DNA of 64,000 nucleotides. Origin: Paulownia fortunei (Eukaryota; Streptophyta; Magnoliopsida; Lamiales; Paulowniaceae). Shown here one piece after another: positions 24,715 through 35,403 of the stretch. Numbering within the stretch: position 1 is the stretch's first letter; every line of letters begins with the position of its first letter. Below the pieces are notes generated by a model. That model had not been told where the DNA came from and searched no databases. It saw only the letters and a list, made by a program, of their open reading frames with translations. Location of the stretch: contig CM033107.1 of assembly GCA_019321725.1 (NCBI GenBank), positions 12,825,445 through 12,889,444 on the forward strand, read 5' to 3'. The position numbers and the translations under genes are program-made.

Positions 24715-25455
24715 TATGGATTATAAATCAAAACCCTAAATAACTCAATAACTATAATCCCATTTCAAGTGTCAATTACTTATGATGATTCTATATTCAT
24801 CCTATCCTGACCAAGATCTTTGAGTCATAAACTATGAAAACGTAGAAGATTCACTTGTTCTAGAAAAGTCACGAATTTTATGTTGGCACGCCAATGTAAT
24901 ATCAACATATCCCTTTTGCGATTGTCAAGCAATTAGATGACATACCAGAATGAGGCAGGGCGTACATAAAGCTACTATGGTGCCTCAAGTACAAGAACAA
25001 ATCGTGTACTATCGTATATGGAGATTCTTATTTTGACATACGCCATCTCCAACTAAGAATATCCAGCGGGCCTGTTTAGTATACTTGTTCTCTAACAAGC
25101 ACCTGCATATATGGACTAGAGTTGCTATGCTAATGCCTATGAAATGAGACATCATCTTCAATATGCATCATATTCGCAGGTCTTATTGGACTATGATGTC
25201 CTGTTTGAAAAAGTCCTAGACCCGAAACTAGTTTAAGACTAGTGCCATAGAGACATATGTTTTATGATCGCCATCATATGCATGACCATGCTTCATAGCT
25301 AAATTTAGTCTGGAGATTTTATCTAATATGTAGAAAATAAATGCAAAGCAAAAGATAAAGAAAATACCTTTTTGATTAATATGTTTCAAAAAAGATCGTT
25401 TACAATATACAAGAGTAAAAGACATCTAATTGATGCATCGGACACTACTCTAACA
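24715..25455 (-). repeat. Copia-type LTR 5' part, minus orientation
   Basis: On the minus strand it starts TGTTAGAGTAGTGTCCGATGC at 25455 and matches the copia 3' LTR start at 14755-15105, including the GATGATGTCTCATT block. It then follows the same path as 27863-26990. Homology stops near 24715. Confidence 0.75.
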
Positions 25456-26429
25456 TATACGTGTAGGCAGTTCAATATTAATTGCCACTTGATTACCATG
25501 CTCTTAGAGAGATCGTAGCTTAGGACCCACACTTTTCATTTTTGAGTGGGAGAGGTAGTTGTCGCATTACAAGATGTAGTAATCATTTTTATCCTTCTAA
25601 GTAGAAGGCCAGACTATTATGAGACTTGATATAATGAGGCCCACTCAGCAGTAGTAAGAGTATTGCCACTATTACATGGGATTCTGACCCAACTCTAAGT
25701 ATGAGTGTTGCCACTCACACTGTTAATACTAGGAGTTGGAGATAAGGTAAGACACTGAATCCCATTTGAAAAGAATTGAAGGGGCTTTAATAGGTAACCT
25801 AAGGGACAAATTTTGTAGCCTTTTTCCAGCTGATTTTTGCTAATTTTCAGTGGCAAAAATTTGGCCAACACACCCCTTATAATTTCTCCAAGAATTGTTC
25901 TTGAAGGCCCCCTAAAATTTGTCCCCCTCTCTTTTTATCTTTAATCCTTGTTCTCTTAATTTATTCACGATTTGATTCTTCTTCAATCGTTGAATCAAGA
26001 ATCAAATCACACATACCATCATACACAAAAGTTATGTCTTTATTCCACAAATTAAATTCTAGGATAAAATTGACTGGTTAAGTCAGCAAGGGATTAATCG
26101 CACATGGATATCCATGGTATGGATAAACTTAAAGGGATAACATTTAAGATTTTAGAAGTGAATTGTTTCCTATGAAAGAAGTACTTGATAATTTGATCGA
26201 AGTAAGATAATGACTTGAATTGTTTCACGCATCTTCTACAACTGAAAGCGAATCAAGTATAAGTTTCTAAAACTTATCCCACATTATGTAATAGAATACG
26301 CACAATCGATCCAATTGTGATGGTTACAAGACACGACTAATTATCATATATGCATGTTTCAATCATTTGAAAAATTTTCAATTTCGCAGCACCATATTTT
26401 TTGGAATGCGCACACCAACACCTATTCCC
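25456..26429 (+). repeat. Probable copia-type LTR 3' part, plus orientation
   Basis: 26090-26290 resembles 23930-24130 in the same orientation (ATGGATA...AGGGATAACA...GAATTGTTTC). 25456-25860 is unassigned. No gene is present. Confidence 0.45.
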
Positions 26430-27863
26430 ATTCAAATGGGACTTTTTTACCTCTTCCAATTTAACATCTTTAGAGAATGTCCTTATCTTATAGCTCCATT
26501 CTCCTTCGACCATTAGGATTTGGATCCCTAATCATTTTCCTAATTGGGCTTGAATTTCTATAAAACTTAGACTTAATTAATTAATGAGCTTATTTTAATT
26601 GATTTAATCAATTAAATTAATTAATTCACTATATAAATTAATTTAAAATTTATTTAATTAATTGATCTAATCAATTAGTTATTTATTCTAATTGGGTTTT
26701 CTAATCTAATTATGTTTAATTAGTTAGTCCATTTATTTAATTGAATTAATTCAACACTGGAGTTAATTTAAGCCCAATAAATTAATTAATCTTATTAATC
26801 ATTTTAATAGTGATAATTGATTAATTCCCATGGTAAAAAATAAACTTGTCCAATTTACTGTAAATTATTATGTTCACCAATAAACTAATAGTGCACTCAC
26901 AACTCTACAGACTTAATTAGATAATTAAATTATTCTGATTAACTAATCATCTTAGAATTGGCCCTATAATTATAATAACCCACCAACCATGATTAACATC
27001 TAACAACACACATGAAGATCTAGATATAGGTGAAATAATAAAATTTTCTAATTACGATGCAAGTACGATTCTTCTACCAACTAATCTCCCGAGTAAGTCT
27101 AGATTATGGATTATTAGTAGAAACTTTAATAGCTCAATAGCTTTGTATCTATTCTTAGTCACTTGACTCCATGATTAAATTAGAATTTTTTTTCTAACTT
27201 TTATCTAACATTGGCCAAAAAATTCCAAGTCAAGTATTATAGAAAACATAGGAGATTCACCTATTAGGTGATGCATTCTTTATTGACCATCATTATTCTC
27301 TATACATGATTATATTACAAGCAAAATATTCCACCAATTATTATATAATTAGAGTATAAATCAAATTACAATAAACCATGCACAAGATTTCGATGGTGAC
27401 TTAAGTCAAATGACTAACCTTTCACTATCTTAACAAAGAAATTCTATATTTGACAATATTTCATTCGCTAATAGGAAATTTTGGGCGGGGTTATTCAGTG
27501 TACTTTTTTCTAATAAGTATCCACATAAATACACTAGTGTTACTACACCGAAGCCAATGGAATGAAGCATCCTCCTTACGATCTTTCATTATATGGGCAA
27601 ATCTTTTTGGATAATTGATGTCTCATCTCAATGATCCTAGACTAGGAACATTTTAGGACCAAAGTCATACAGGTATATACTATGATCGTCATTATATATG
27701 ACCATGCTTTGTAGTTATGTATGATCTAGGAACTTCATCTAAATAAAAATAAAAATAAATAAAGATAAAAATTGCCTATTTTATGATATTGTTTGAAAAA
27801 GATATTTTTTCAAGAGTACAATAAGCGGTTAATCTAATTGGCTCTTTGGACACTACTCTAACA
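26430..27863 (-). repeat. Copia-type LTR 5' part, minus orientation, longer copy
   Basis: It starts TGTTAGAGTAGTGTCC at 27863 on the minus strand and runs left through blocks shared with 24715-25455, 22600-23600 (inverted) and 15600-16145. It is truncated near 26430, where it meets plus-oriented sequence of the same family. Confidence 0.7.
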
Positions 27864-29198
27864 CCTAGGAGGAGGCATCATGGGGAGGGGAGGAAGAACG
27901 CCATTGCTAGTGCCCTTCCAAGGGTGAAGAATGCTATTTCCAATGCCCCTTCATGGAGGGGACCACTGCTCTATCCTTGAGGCTATTGTTTGGGGAACTC
28001 CTAAGTTAGTGCGCTGCATGTAAACTAACTTTCTTACCTGAAAAAATTGCAAGAAAAAAATATTATCATAATAAGCAAAAAAGAAAGGAAAACAACATAA
28101 AAAGTACCTGCCGAAAATAAATAGATAATATTGGAGGCATAATAAAATAACCCCACTACTACAAATGATAGAAGAGGTTGTGATAGTGGGTCGAAGAGAG
28201 GAGAAGGATAGGAGAATTACACAAATTAGTTTCAAAGCCCTAACCGTTGTCTCTAACATAGAAGATTTTTTTCCTTCTAAGGCCCTTTCCAAAAAGTACC
28301 CGTTGAGAATTTTGCACTCATTTTTTAGGGAAAAAATAGAAATATAACTCATTTAGAACTCTTCCAATCAAGAACAATATGTTGAAACTATCTAGAATCA
28401 AGAAAGGATCAAGTTCCTCAAATATGTCGAGGAATCCCTCGAAGTACATGAAGGAGTTGAGGTTGCAACTATCTAGAATCAAGGGAAGATAAAGTTCCTT
28501 AAATCAGTGGAGGAGTCTCTCGAACTACATAAAACAATTGAGGATACACTAAATAATACAAAGTCCTATGCTCCTAACCATTTCAACTAGTAAACGATGG
28601 ATAAGAATAAAGAACTTAGGAGTGAAAAATGCTGAGTAAGTGGTGAAATAATCGGGAGGATGATTTATGATCCTTTATTTCTCTGATGGAAGTGCTAACT
28701 CAGGGCAAGGGGCAAATTGATTTCTTTCATAAGAATTTTATTGTCTTCTTTAGTCAAAGTACTATAACAATTTCCAATGTCCATCATCTAACAATGAGCC
28801 TTTGGAACTTGCCTTGCAGAAGACTCGGTCACTTTACTCCTGCACCTGATTTAATGTCGTAGCCTACTAATGCCACAAGAAAATCCCTATAATGTAAAAA
28901 TAAGAACCTGTCACTTCCTTAGAGGACTAATCGACTTAAAAGGATACATCAAGGGAATTGGAAGTGCACTCGGGCAAGTTAGTATCACCTCAATAATCTC
29001 TTGGGAAATCCAAAGACTCATCAACAATCGAATCAGAATATAGATTACCCTTAACCCCGAAGCCAAATCATCTGAGCCACACAGGGGCCTCAATCAACCT
29101 TAGTTAAGGCTAACGCATCTCTATAGAGGCTAATCAAGGTGTTACTGCCTTGGGTAATATTGGTTGAAGAAGGAGCGGCTTGACTAATGGTGTCGAGG
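27864..29198. other. No gene recognised; contains a two-unit 81-bp repeat
   Basis: Base composition is less AT-rich than the neighbours. Predicted ORFs are short and without known motifs. The region may be a decayed coding stretch of another element, because the 81-bp repeat keeps codon phase, but I cannot name it. Confidence 0.5.
28381..28542 (+). repeat. Two tandem 81-bp units
   Basis: Units 28381-28461 and 28462-28542 share most bases (each starts GTTG.AACTATCTAGAATCAAG). The unit length is a multiple of three. Each encodes a Glu/Lys-rich peptide pattern (IKFLK..EESLE), with a TAG at the same place in both. Confidence 0.85.
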
Positions 29199-30337
29199 TG
29201 TGATACCCGAGCCTCTTACTACTCACATGCCCATATATGATTCATGCATTGCATGTTAATTACATGCAATTTGCATTGGTATGACATCATATAATTCATT
29301 TTATTTTATACGGTGTTGTTAACCATTAAGCTTAATTTTGAAGCTCTCGCACGATATTAATTATCGAATCCCCTAACCTAAGTGGTTGATTTTGTATTGA
29401 GATAAGAAGAAATTTAGGTATCAATATAGTGAATAGTGCTAGGTTACACGTGGTAACCTTAGGAGTTCGAAATGTGTCACCGAAAAATTTATAGAAAGGG
29501 AGTCGGTTAGATCATGAATTTTAATATTATATGTATATTTAAATCATACACTTGGGACAACTAGACATACAATACTATAATTTAAATGTTATATAACTAG
29601 GTTCATAGGCTTGTAACACTATCGGTGCACAAACATATCAATCGAGCAAGAACCGATGATTTTTCGGGTGAAGAACCTAATGAACGGACATAGGAATTAG
29701 CTACGGGAATGAATGGTGATGAAGATAAGTTGCAATCAAATAAGAATATGTGAGACACACAAGATTAGGGCTGAAAAGATAAGGAGAAAATCAGATTATA
29801 CCATTACATGCCACCTCAAGCTTATGCCATCTCATGCTTAGACTTATCAAGCTAACACCTCAACTTATTCTTCACTCTTAAGCTAACAACCACAACTTGA
29901 ACCTTCTTCTGAACCATTTCAGCTTCTAAATACATGGAAAAAGATCTCTAAATAGTTCCTAAGTGATTCCAACCGAAAAAGGAGGCAAAACAAGCAAAGA
30001 GAAGGAGAAATAACCAAGTTCAAGTAGAAAACTGTGCAATGTGAGCTTAACCTACGGGTTTAGCATGACTTTCAAATTTATTTTGAGGTTGATTGGATTA
30101 TTAAGCTTTGAATATTATTTATAAATGTGTTAGGATGTTATTAGATAGGCTTTGATGCATAAACAAAGGGTTTGTGGTTGGAAATATTTGATAGAAAACA
30201 CTTGTGCTAGAAACTGTCACCTTGCTGTATTCTTATGTTTTAGGCTTCAAAAGTGTATGGTATGTTGAATAAAACCTGTAATTATCATTATATACATGTT
30301 TATATATGATTTAAGAGTATTGGAATGAATTTTACTC
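29199..30337 (+). repeat. Tekay-like LTR 5' part, plus orientation
   Basis: It starts TGTGATACCCGAG and matches the reverse complement of about 32120-33239 with high similarity along about 1.13 kb. It is cut exactly where the minus-oriented LTR begins at 30338. Confidence 0.92.
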
Positions 30338-33239
30338 TGTAACACCCCCATTACTACATAACTATATATAAAATATAATTTGACATGATAGAACATGTGT
30401 GCATGTATGGAATATTTTTTTTTATAACACTTTAAGAAAAGATAAATCACTTCTTACATGTACAACCCTGTTTAAAATACTTTCTCACACATGTCATGTA
30501 TATAACAGGATCAGTATTTATATAAAAGCACAACACCCACAACGACCACAATATTTACATAATATATAAAAGCACAACACCCACAACGATCATAATATTT
30601 ACATACTTATTTATAGTAAAGTTTTAAAAGCGAAATATAGAATCATTCTAAAAATATAATACAACAGACTCAAAATATAACAAGCCAACAAAATAGCCCA
30701 TCAGGTCATCATCCATGTACACACTCCCTAGACACCTGCAGGAGCTCTAACAGTCGCCCAGCCAATAAAAGATGCTTCAAGCGTCACCGTACTCACCTAC
30801 AATGCATAAACTATATGAGTTAACGTTCAGCAAGTAATAATTATGCATGTCAAAGAATAATCCATGATATCAAGTCATGCATCTCAAAATGCTATACCCA
30901 CAATGCAATTTTATGTATCAAAATATTTCTCTCAAAATTATTTCTTTCTTGGGCCCCTGACCAATGCTACTATCCCATACACCGAAAAAGAGCTCTATAC
31001 ACCGCCATAATCTAATTCCAATAATCATATAAGGATGAAAATCCATGCATACTCATACGCATGAAAATACATGCACGCGAACCTACAAATCCATGCATAA
31101 AACCATGCAAATCCATGCATGCTTCGGTGCACTATTAGTGGTCAGCAAAATATTTTCCTTTTTCACAATCATGCCGTGCAATACAAGATTTATCACAATG
31201 CGCGTATATAATGCATGCACGTGCCAATGACAATGCCCATGTATGTATGCTCAATGGAGAGCCCTCTACTATGCACACATGATTTATGATATTACATATA
31301 ATTCACACATCTACTATGTCTATGCATTGTAGTTGCAAATGAATCTTTACTTACCTTTCACTTGGTTGGTGGCTTAGTCTAGATTTGTTTATTGTTCTCC
31401 TCTAATCTTATTACCAACATCAAGCACCATAACCCATTTGGCAAGTTGAAAGTATAAAATATCATACTAAGACCTTAAACACCAAGCTATCTAGGTTTTA
31501 CAAACTAGAACCCAATCTAGTCCCTCCAATACCTTAATTTCTCATCTTAGATACATGTAAACATCATATAATTGAAGTATTATAACTCTAATATCATGTA
31601 CCTAATTGTTAACACTCAATAGCAACATGTCTAGGTTGAAATATGCTAAGTTATCAAATGGGACAGATTCACATTTTCATATTTACTTGCTGTCCAATTT
31701 AGTTGTATGATAATTTTGACATCCCTAAACATATCCAATCACTCCCAAATTTTTACCATACTTACATAACATGTATATAAATGTAACCATGTCATAGAAT
31801 TGCTAAAAATCATGGATATAACTTCCCAAGTTCAGCTCTCTTCACAACATACTGAAACAGATTGTTTTCCTACCGTGACAGTTTTGCACACTTCACGACA
31901 TTAATGGTTTTGGCACCCTTATGTATATTCCATCTCTCCCAAATTTTTACCACATTTATATAACATATACATAGAGACAACTAGGTTATATTCTTGCCAA
32001 AACTAATGGATTTAGCTCCCCTAATTTAGTCTCCTTCACAGCACACCAAAACAGATTTTGCTACTTTTGCAGTTTGAGTGTTTCTCCAATATCATTCTCT
32101 ATTTCAATTTCTAACCTATAAAAATTCATTCCAATACTCTTAACTCATATATAAACATGTATATGATGATAATTACAGGTTTTATTCAACATACCATACA
32201 CTTTTGAAGCCCAAAACACAAGAATACAGCAAGGTGACAGTTTCTAGTACAAGTATTTTCTATCAAATATTTCCAACCACAAACCCTTTCTTCATGCATC
32301 AAAGCTTATCTAATAACATCCTAACACATTTATAAATAATATTCAAAGCTTAATAAGCCAATAAACCTCAAAATAAATCTGAAAGTCATGCCAAACCCGT
32401 AGGTTAAGCTCACCTCGCACAGTTTTCTACTTGAACTTGGTTATTTCTCCTTCCCTTTGCTTGTTTTGCCTCCTTTTTCGGTTGGAATCACTTAGGACCT
32501 ATTTAGAGATATTTTTCCATGTATTTAGAAGCTGAAATGGTTCAGAATAAGGTTCAAGTCGTGGCTGTTAGCTTAAGAGTGAAGAATAGGTTGAGGTGCT
32601 AGCTTGATAAGTCTAAGCATGAGGTGGCATGTAATGGTATAATCTGATTTTCTCCCTTATCTTTCAGCCATAATCTTGTGTGTCTCACATATTCTTATTT
32701 GGTTGCAACCTATCTTCATCACCATTCATTCCCGTAGCTAATTCCTATATCCGTTTATTAGGTTCTTCACTCGAAAAATCATCGGTTCTTGGCCGATTGA
32801 TAAGTTTGTGCATCGATAGTGTTACAAGCCTATGAACCTAGTTATATAACATTTAAATTATAGTATTGTATATCTAGTTGTCCCAAGTGTATGATTTAAA
32901 TATACATATAATATTAAAATTCATGATCGAACTGACTCCCTTTCTATAAACTTTTCGGTGACACATTTCGAACTCCTAAGGTTACCACATGTAACCTAGC
33001 ACTATTCACTATATTGATACCTAAATTTCTTCTTATCTCAATACAAAATCGACCACTTAGGTTAGGGGATTCAGTAATCAATACCGTGCGAGAGCTTCAA
33101 AATTAAGTTTAATGGTTAACAACGCCGTATAAAATAAAATGAATTATATGATGTCATACCAATGCAAATAACATGTAATTAACATGTAATGCATGAATCA
33201 TATATGGCCATGTGAGTAGTAAGAGCCTCGGGTATCACA
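30338..33239 (-). repeat. 3' LTR, 2902 bp, minus orientation
   Basis: On the minus strand it starts TGTGATACCCGAGG and ends GGGGGTGTTACA. It is very similar along its length to the solo LTR at 2204-5065, with a CATGCA cluster at about 31030-31220. Predicted ORFs inside are incidental. Confidence 0.93.
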
Positions 33240-33240
33240 T

Positions 33241-33254
33241 CCTCCCCTCCTTAT
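33241..33254 (-). other. Polypurine tract
   Basis: The minus strand reads ATAAGGAGGGGAGG immediately before the LTR start, corresponding to the tract at 7772-7786. Confidence 0.85.
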
Positions 33255-33279
33255 AAAAATTTCATCCCCGAAATTTCAC

Positions 33280-33900
33280 TTACCGAAAGAGTTTAGGATA
33301 CTTAGGTTTTATTTCATCCTCCCTTTCCCAAGTGGCCTCTTCTACCAATTGGTTTTTTCATAACACTTTAACTACTGAAATCTGTTTATTTCTTAGCTAC
33401 TTCACTTTTCGTAACAAAATGTGTACAGGCTTTTCTTCATAGCTCAAATCTGCCTTTAATTCCACTAGTTCATTCTTCAGAATGTGAGAGGGATTAGCAA
33501 TATATTTCCTCAGCATAGACACATGAAATACATTATGTATTTGGGACATAGATGTTGGCAGATCCAATCTGTAAAAAATATCACCAATTCTTTCAATTAC
33601 CGGGAATGGGCTAATATATCTGGGATTTAATTTTCCTTTCTTCCCAAACCGCATGATGTCCTTCATTGGTGTTACTTTCAAAAACATCTGATCTCCTATC
33701 GCAAATTCCAACGCCTTTCTTTGTCGATCTGCATAACTTTTCTGTCGATTTTGGGCAGTTTGCATTCTTTGTTGAATTTGTAACACGACTTCTGTTATCT
33801 CTCGAATCATATCTGGGCCTAAAAGTTTTTTCTCACCAACTTCATCCCAGTGTATCGGAAACCTACACTTTTTGCCATACAATGCTTCATAGGGAGCCAT
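33280..33900 (-). pseudogene. Tekay-like integrase C-terminal half with chromodomain
   Basis: From the conserved MAPYEALYGKKCRFP at 33900 the frame is open for 167 residues through WDEVGEKKLLGP, the RMQTAQNRQKSYAD block, the GRISPF-type barrel region (NPRYISPFPVIERIG) and QIHNVFHVSMLRKYI. A TAG at 33397-33399 stops it at the start of the chromodomain. The chromodomain continues in the same frame with another stop near 33357 and ends at 33280. The DDE catalytic core is absent. It is a fragment without enzymatic capacity. Confidence 0.92.
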
Positions 33901-34260
33901 TTTAAATAGTTGAGACGAGAAAAACCTCGCCTTAGTCGATGACGACCGAGGCAAGATAGGAGAAAAATGCTTTGATTGCTCAGTCAGGGAGGATAGGAGA
34001 GGGCTGAGAGGCCCCGCCTTGGCTAGTTGAGCTAGGAAATGCGATGACACCATCACCCACTATTTCCTTGTGAATCGAGGCCACAATTATCCCCTTAGTC
34101 TGATACACTCCCAAATTATTTTTGCTCACTCGATTTGTCATATTTCTCTTTTCCCAAACACATGGAGACATTTAACTCCTCTATGAAGACTCGAAGGGAA
34201 ACAAGGGAAAAGAGAGTGTTGTGAGGAATGAAAACAAAAAGAGTGATGACCCAGATTTAA
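33901..34260 (-). other. Non-element sequence fused to the integrase fragment; looks like a gene 5' end
   Basis: Read on the minus strand, a TATA-like CTATTTAAATC (about 34245) is followed about 70 bp later by an ATG at 34171. This opens a 63-codon frame (MSPCVWEKRNMTNRV...). In another frame, ATG 34056 opens about 53 codons, rich in Ser, Lys, Leu and Ala and poor in acidic residues. That frame runs without a stop into integrase, making a 219-residue chimeric ORF (33397-34056). I do not recognise either peptide. Expression is not shown. Confidence 0.4.
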
Positions 34261-35292
34261 ATAGTATTACTTTGGTAGACATAGTGAAAAGATGGGCCTA
34301 CATGAAATAATTAGCGACATATGGTAAACATCCATGATACATTCATTATATTTATATACACTTAAGACAAAATCCAAGTGGAACCCTAATCTCATGGGCA
34401 TATCAACAGACCATACTTCTAACTCAAATAAAAAATTCCCAAATGATCACTCAAGCTCCTGAGCATTTGAGAATAAGAGGCACTATAATAGGCCTAATTC
34501 TTAGGATGGGGTAAAACAAGTTATTTCTTCATGATTAATTAATTTAATTTATTAATTATAATTAACAAAAGGACGACATGCAAAAGAAAAATGAGTAGCT
34601 TAACACAATGCATTTGTAGTACCACAAAAAGTACATTTTTCATAATTATAGTACAAGCTTTTATGGGAATTACATATCTTGAAGGAGCGTATTACAAATA
34701 ACTAGTTATCCCTCCACTCAAAATGTTCCACTTCACTCAGTAACACAAGAACATTCACTTGAACACTCCGAGTACACTTTCTTTTTAGTTTTCTATTTTA
34801 GAATATTATGTTGATTTGAGCGTTGGATGATTTTAATCGAGAACCTCCCAACTCCTCTAATATTTATTTACTCTTGGCCTTCTATCCTTTGTTCATGTCA
34901 CAAACATAGCTTGGGAAGAATTGTGGACTTTAAACTAATTTTAGTCCATATTAATTAGCTTAGTTCATATTAAAATAGATAAAGTATTAAAGACAAATTC
35001 ATGCAGTATTCTTAATTTGATATGGAATTACGTTAACTCGACTTTAAAACATGCAAATCATATTAAAAAGCTATATAACTCATTGATAGTCCTACATTTT
35101 TTTTATGCTTAGAAATTGGTCATGGGGTTGAAAAACGAATACCAAACGCTCCTACGTGATGCTTAGAAATAGGTAATAGTGTTGCAAAATGAAATACCAA
35201 AAGAAAAGGGGGCAAATTGAAATTAGGGCACAGATTATCACTTGTTATTTTGGGGGCAATTGGAGTGTAGTTTTTGTAGTGAGAGGAAAAGA
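34261..35292. other. Intergenic region upstream of the RRM gene
   Basis: No ORF or repeat is recognised. The interval presumably holds the promoter and 5' UTR of the RRM gene, but I see no convincing TATA box close to the start codon. A short duplicated phrase (TGCTTAGAAATTGGT / TGCTTAGAAATAGGT) lies near 35107 and 35159. Confidence 0.5.
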
Positions 35293-35403
35293 ATGACAAT
35301 CGACGACAACAGCTCCATATACGTGGGTGGCCTCCCGTACGACATCTCCGAGGAGGGCCTTCGCAGAGTATTCTACATTTACGGTGCCGTCCTCGCCGTC
35401 AAG
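35293..35403 (+). CDS. RRM gene exon 1
   Basis: It encodes 37 residues, from MTIDDNSSIYVGGLPYDI to LAVK, and ends phase 0 at AAG|GTGTCC. RNP2 (IYVGGL) is complete. The exon is GC-rich compared with the surrounding sequence. Confidence 0.92.

Larger units (their letters stand above)
30338..33900 (-). mobile_element. Tekay-like retrotransposon, 3' end only (integrase tail, PPT, 3' LTR)
   Basis: On the minus strand: integrase/chromodomain 33900-33280, polypurine tract 33254-33241, LTR 33239-30338. Upstream gag-pol and the 5' LTR are missing. The sequence right of 33900 is unrelated to the element. The LTR lies head-to-head against the plus-oriented fragment at 29199-30337. Confidence 0.9.

Noticed and set aside
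27951..28352. 133-residue minus-strand ORF rich in Phe/Ile/Leu/Ser
   Set aside because: No domain, no supporting splice or promoter signals, and a low-complexity hydrophobic composition; insufficient to call a gene.
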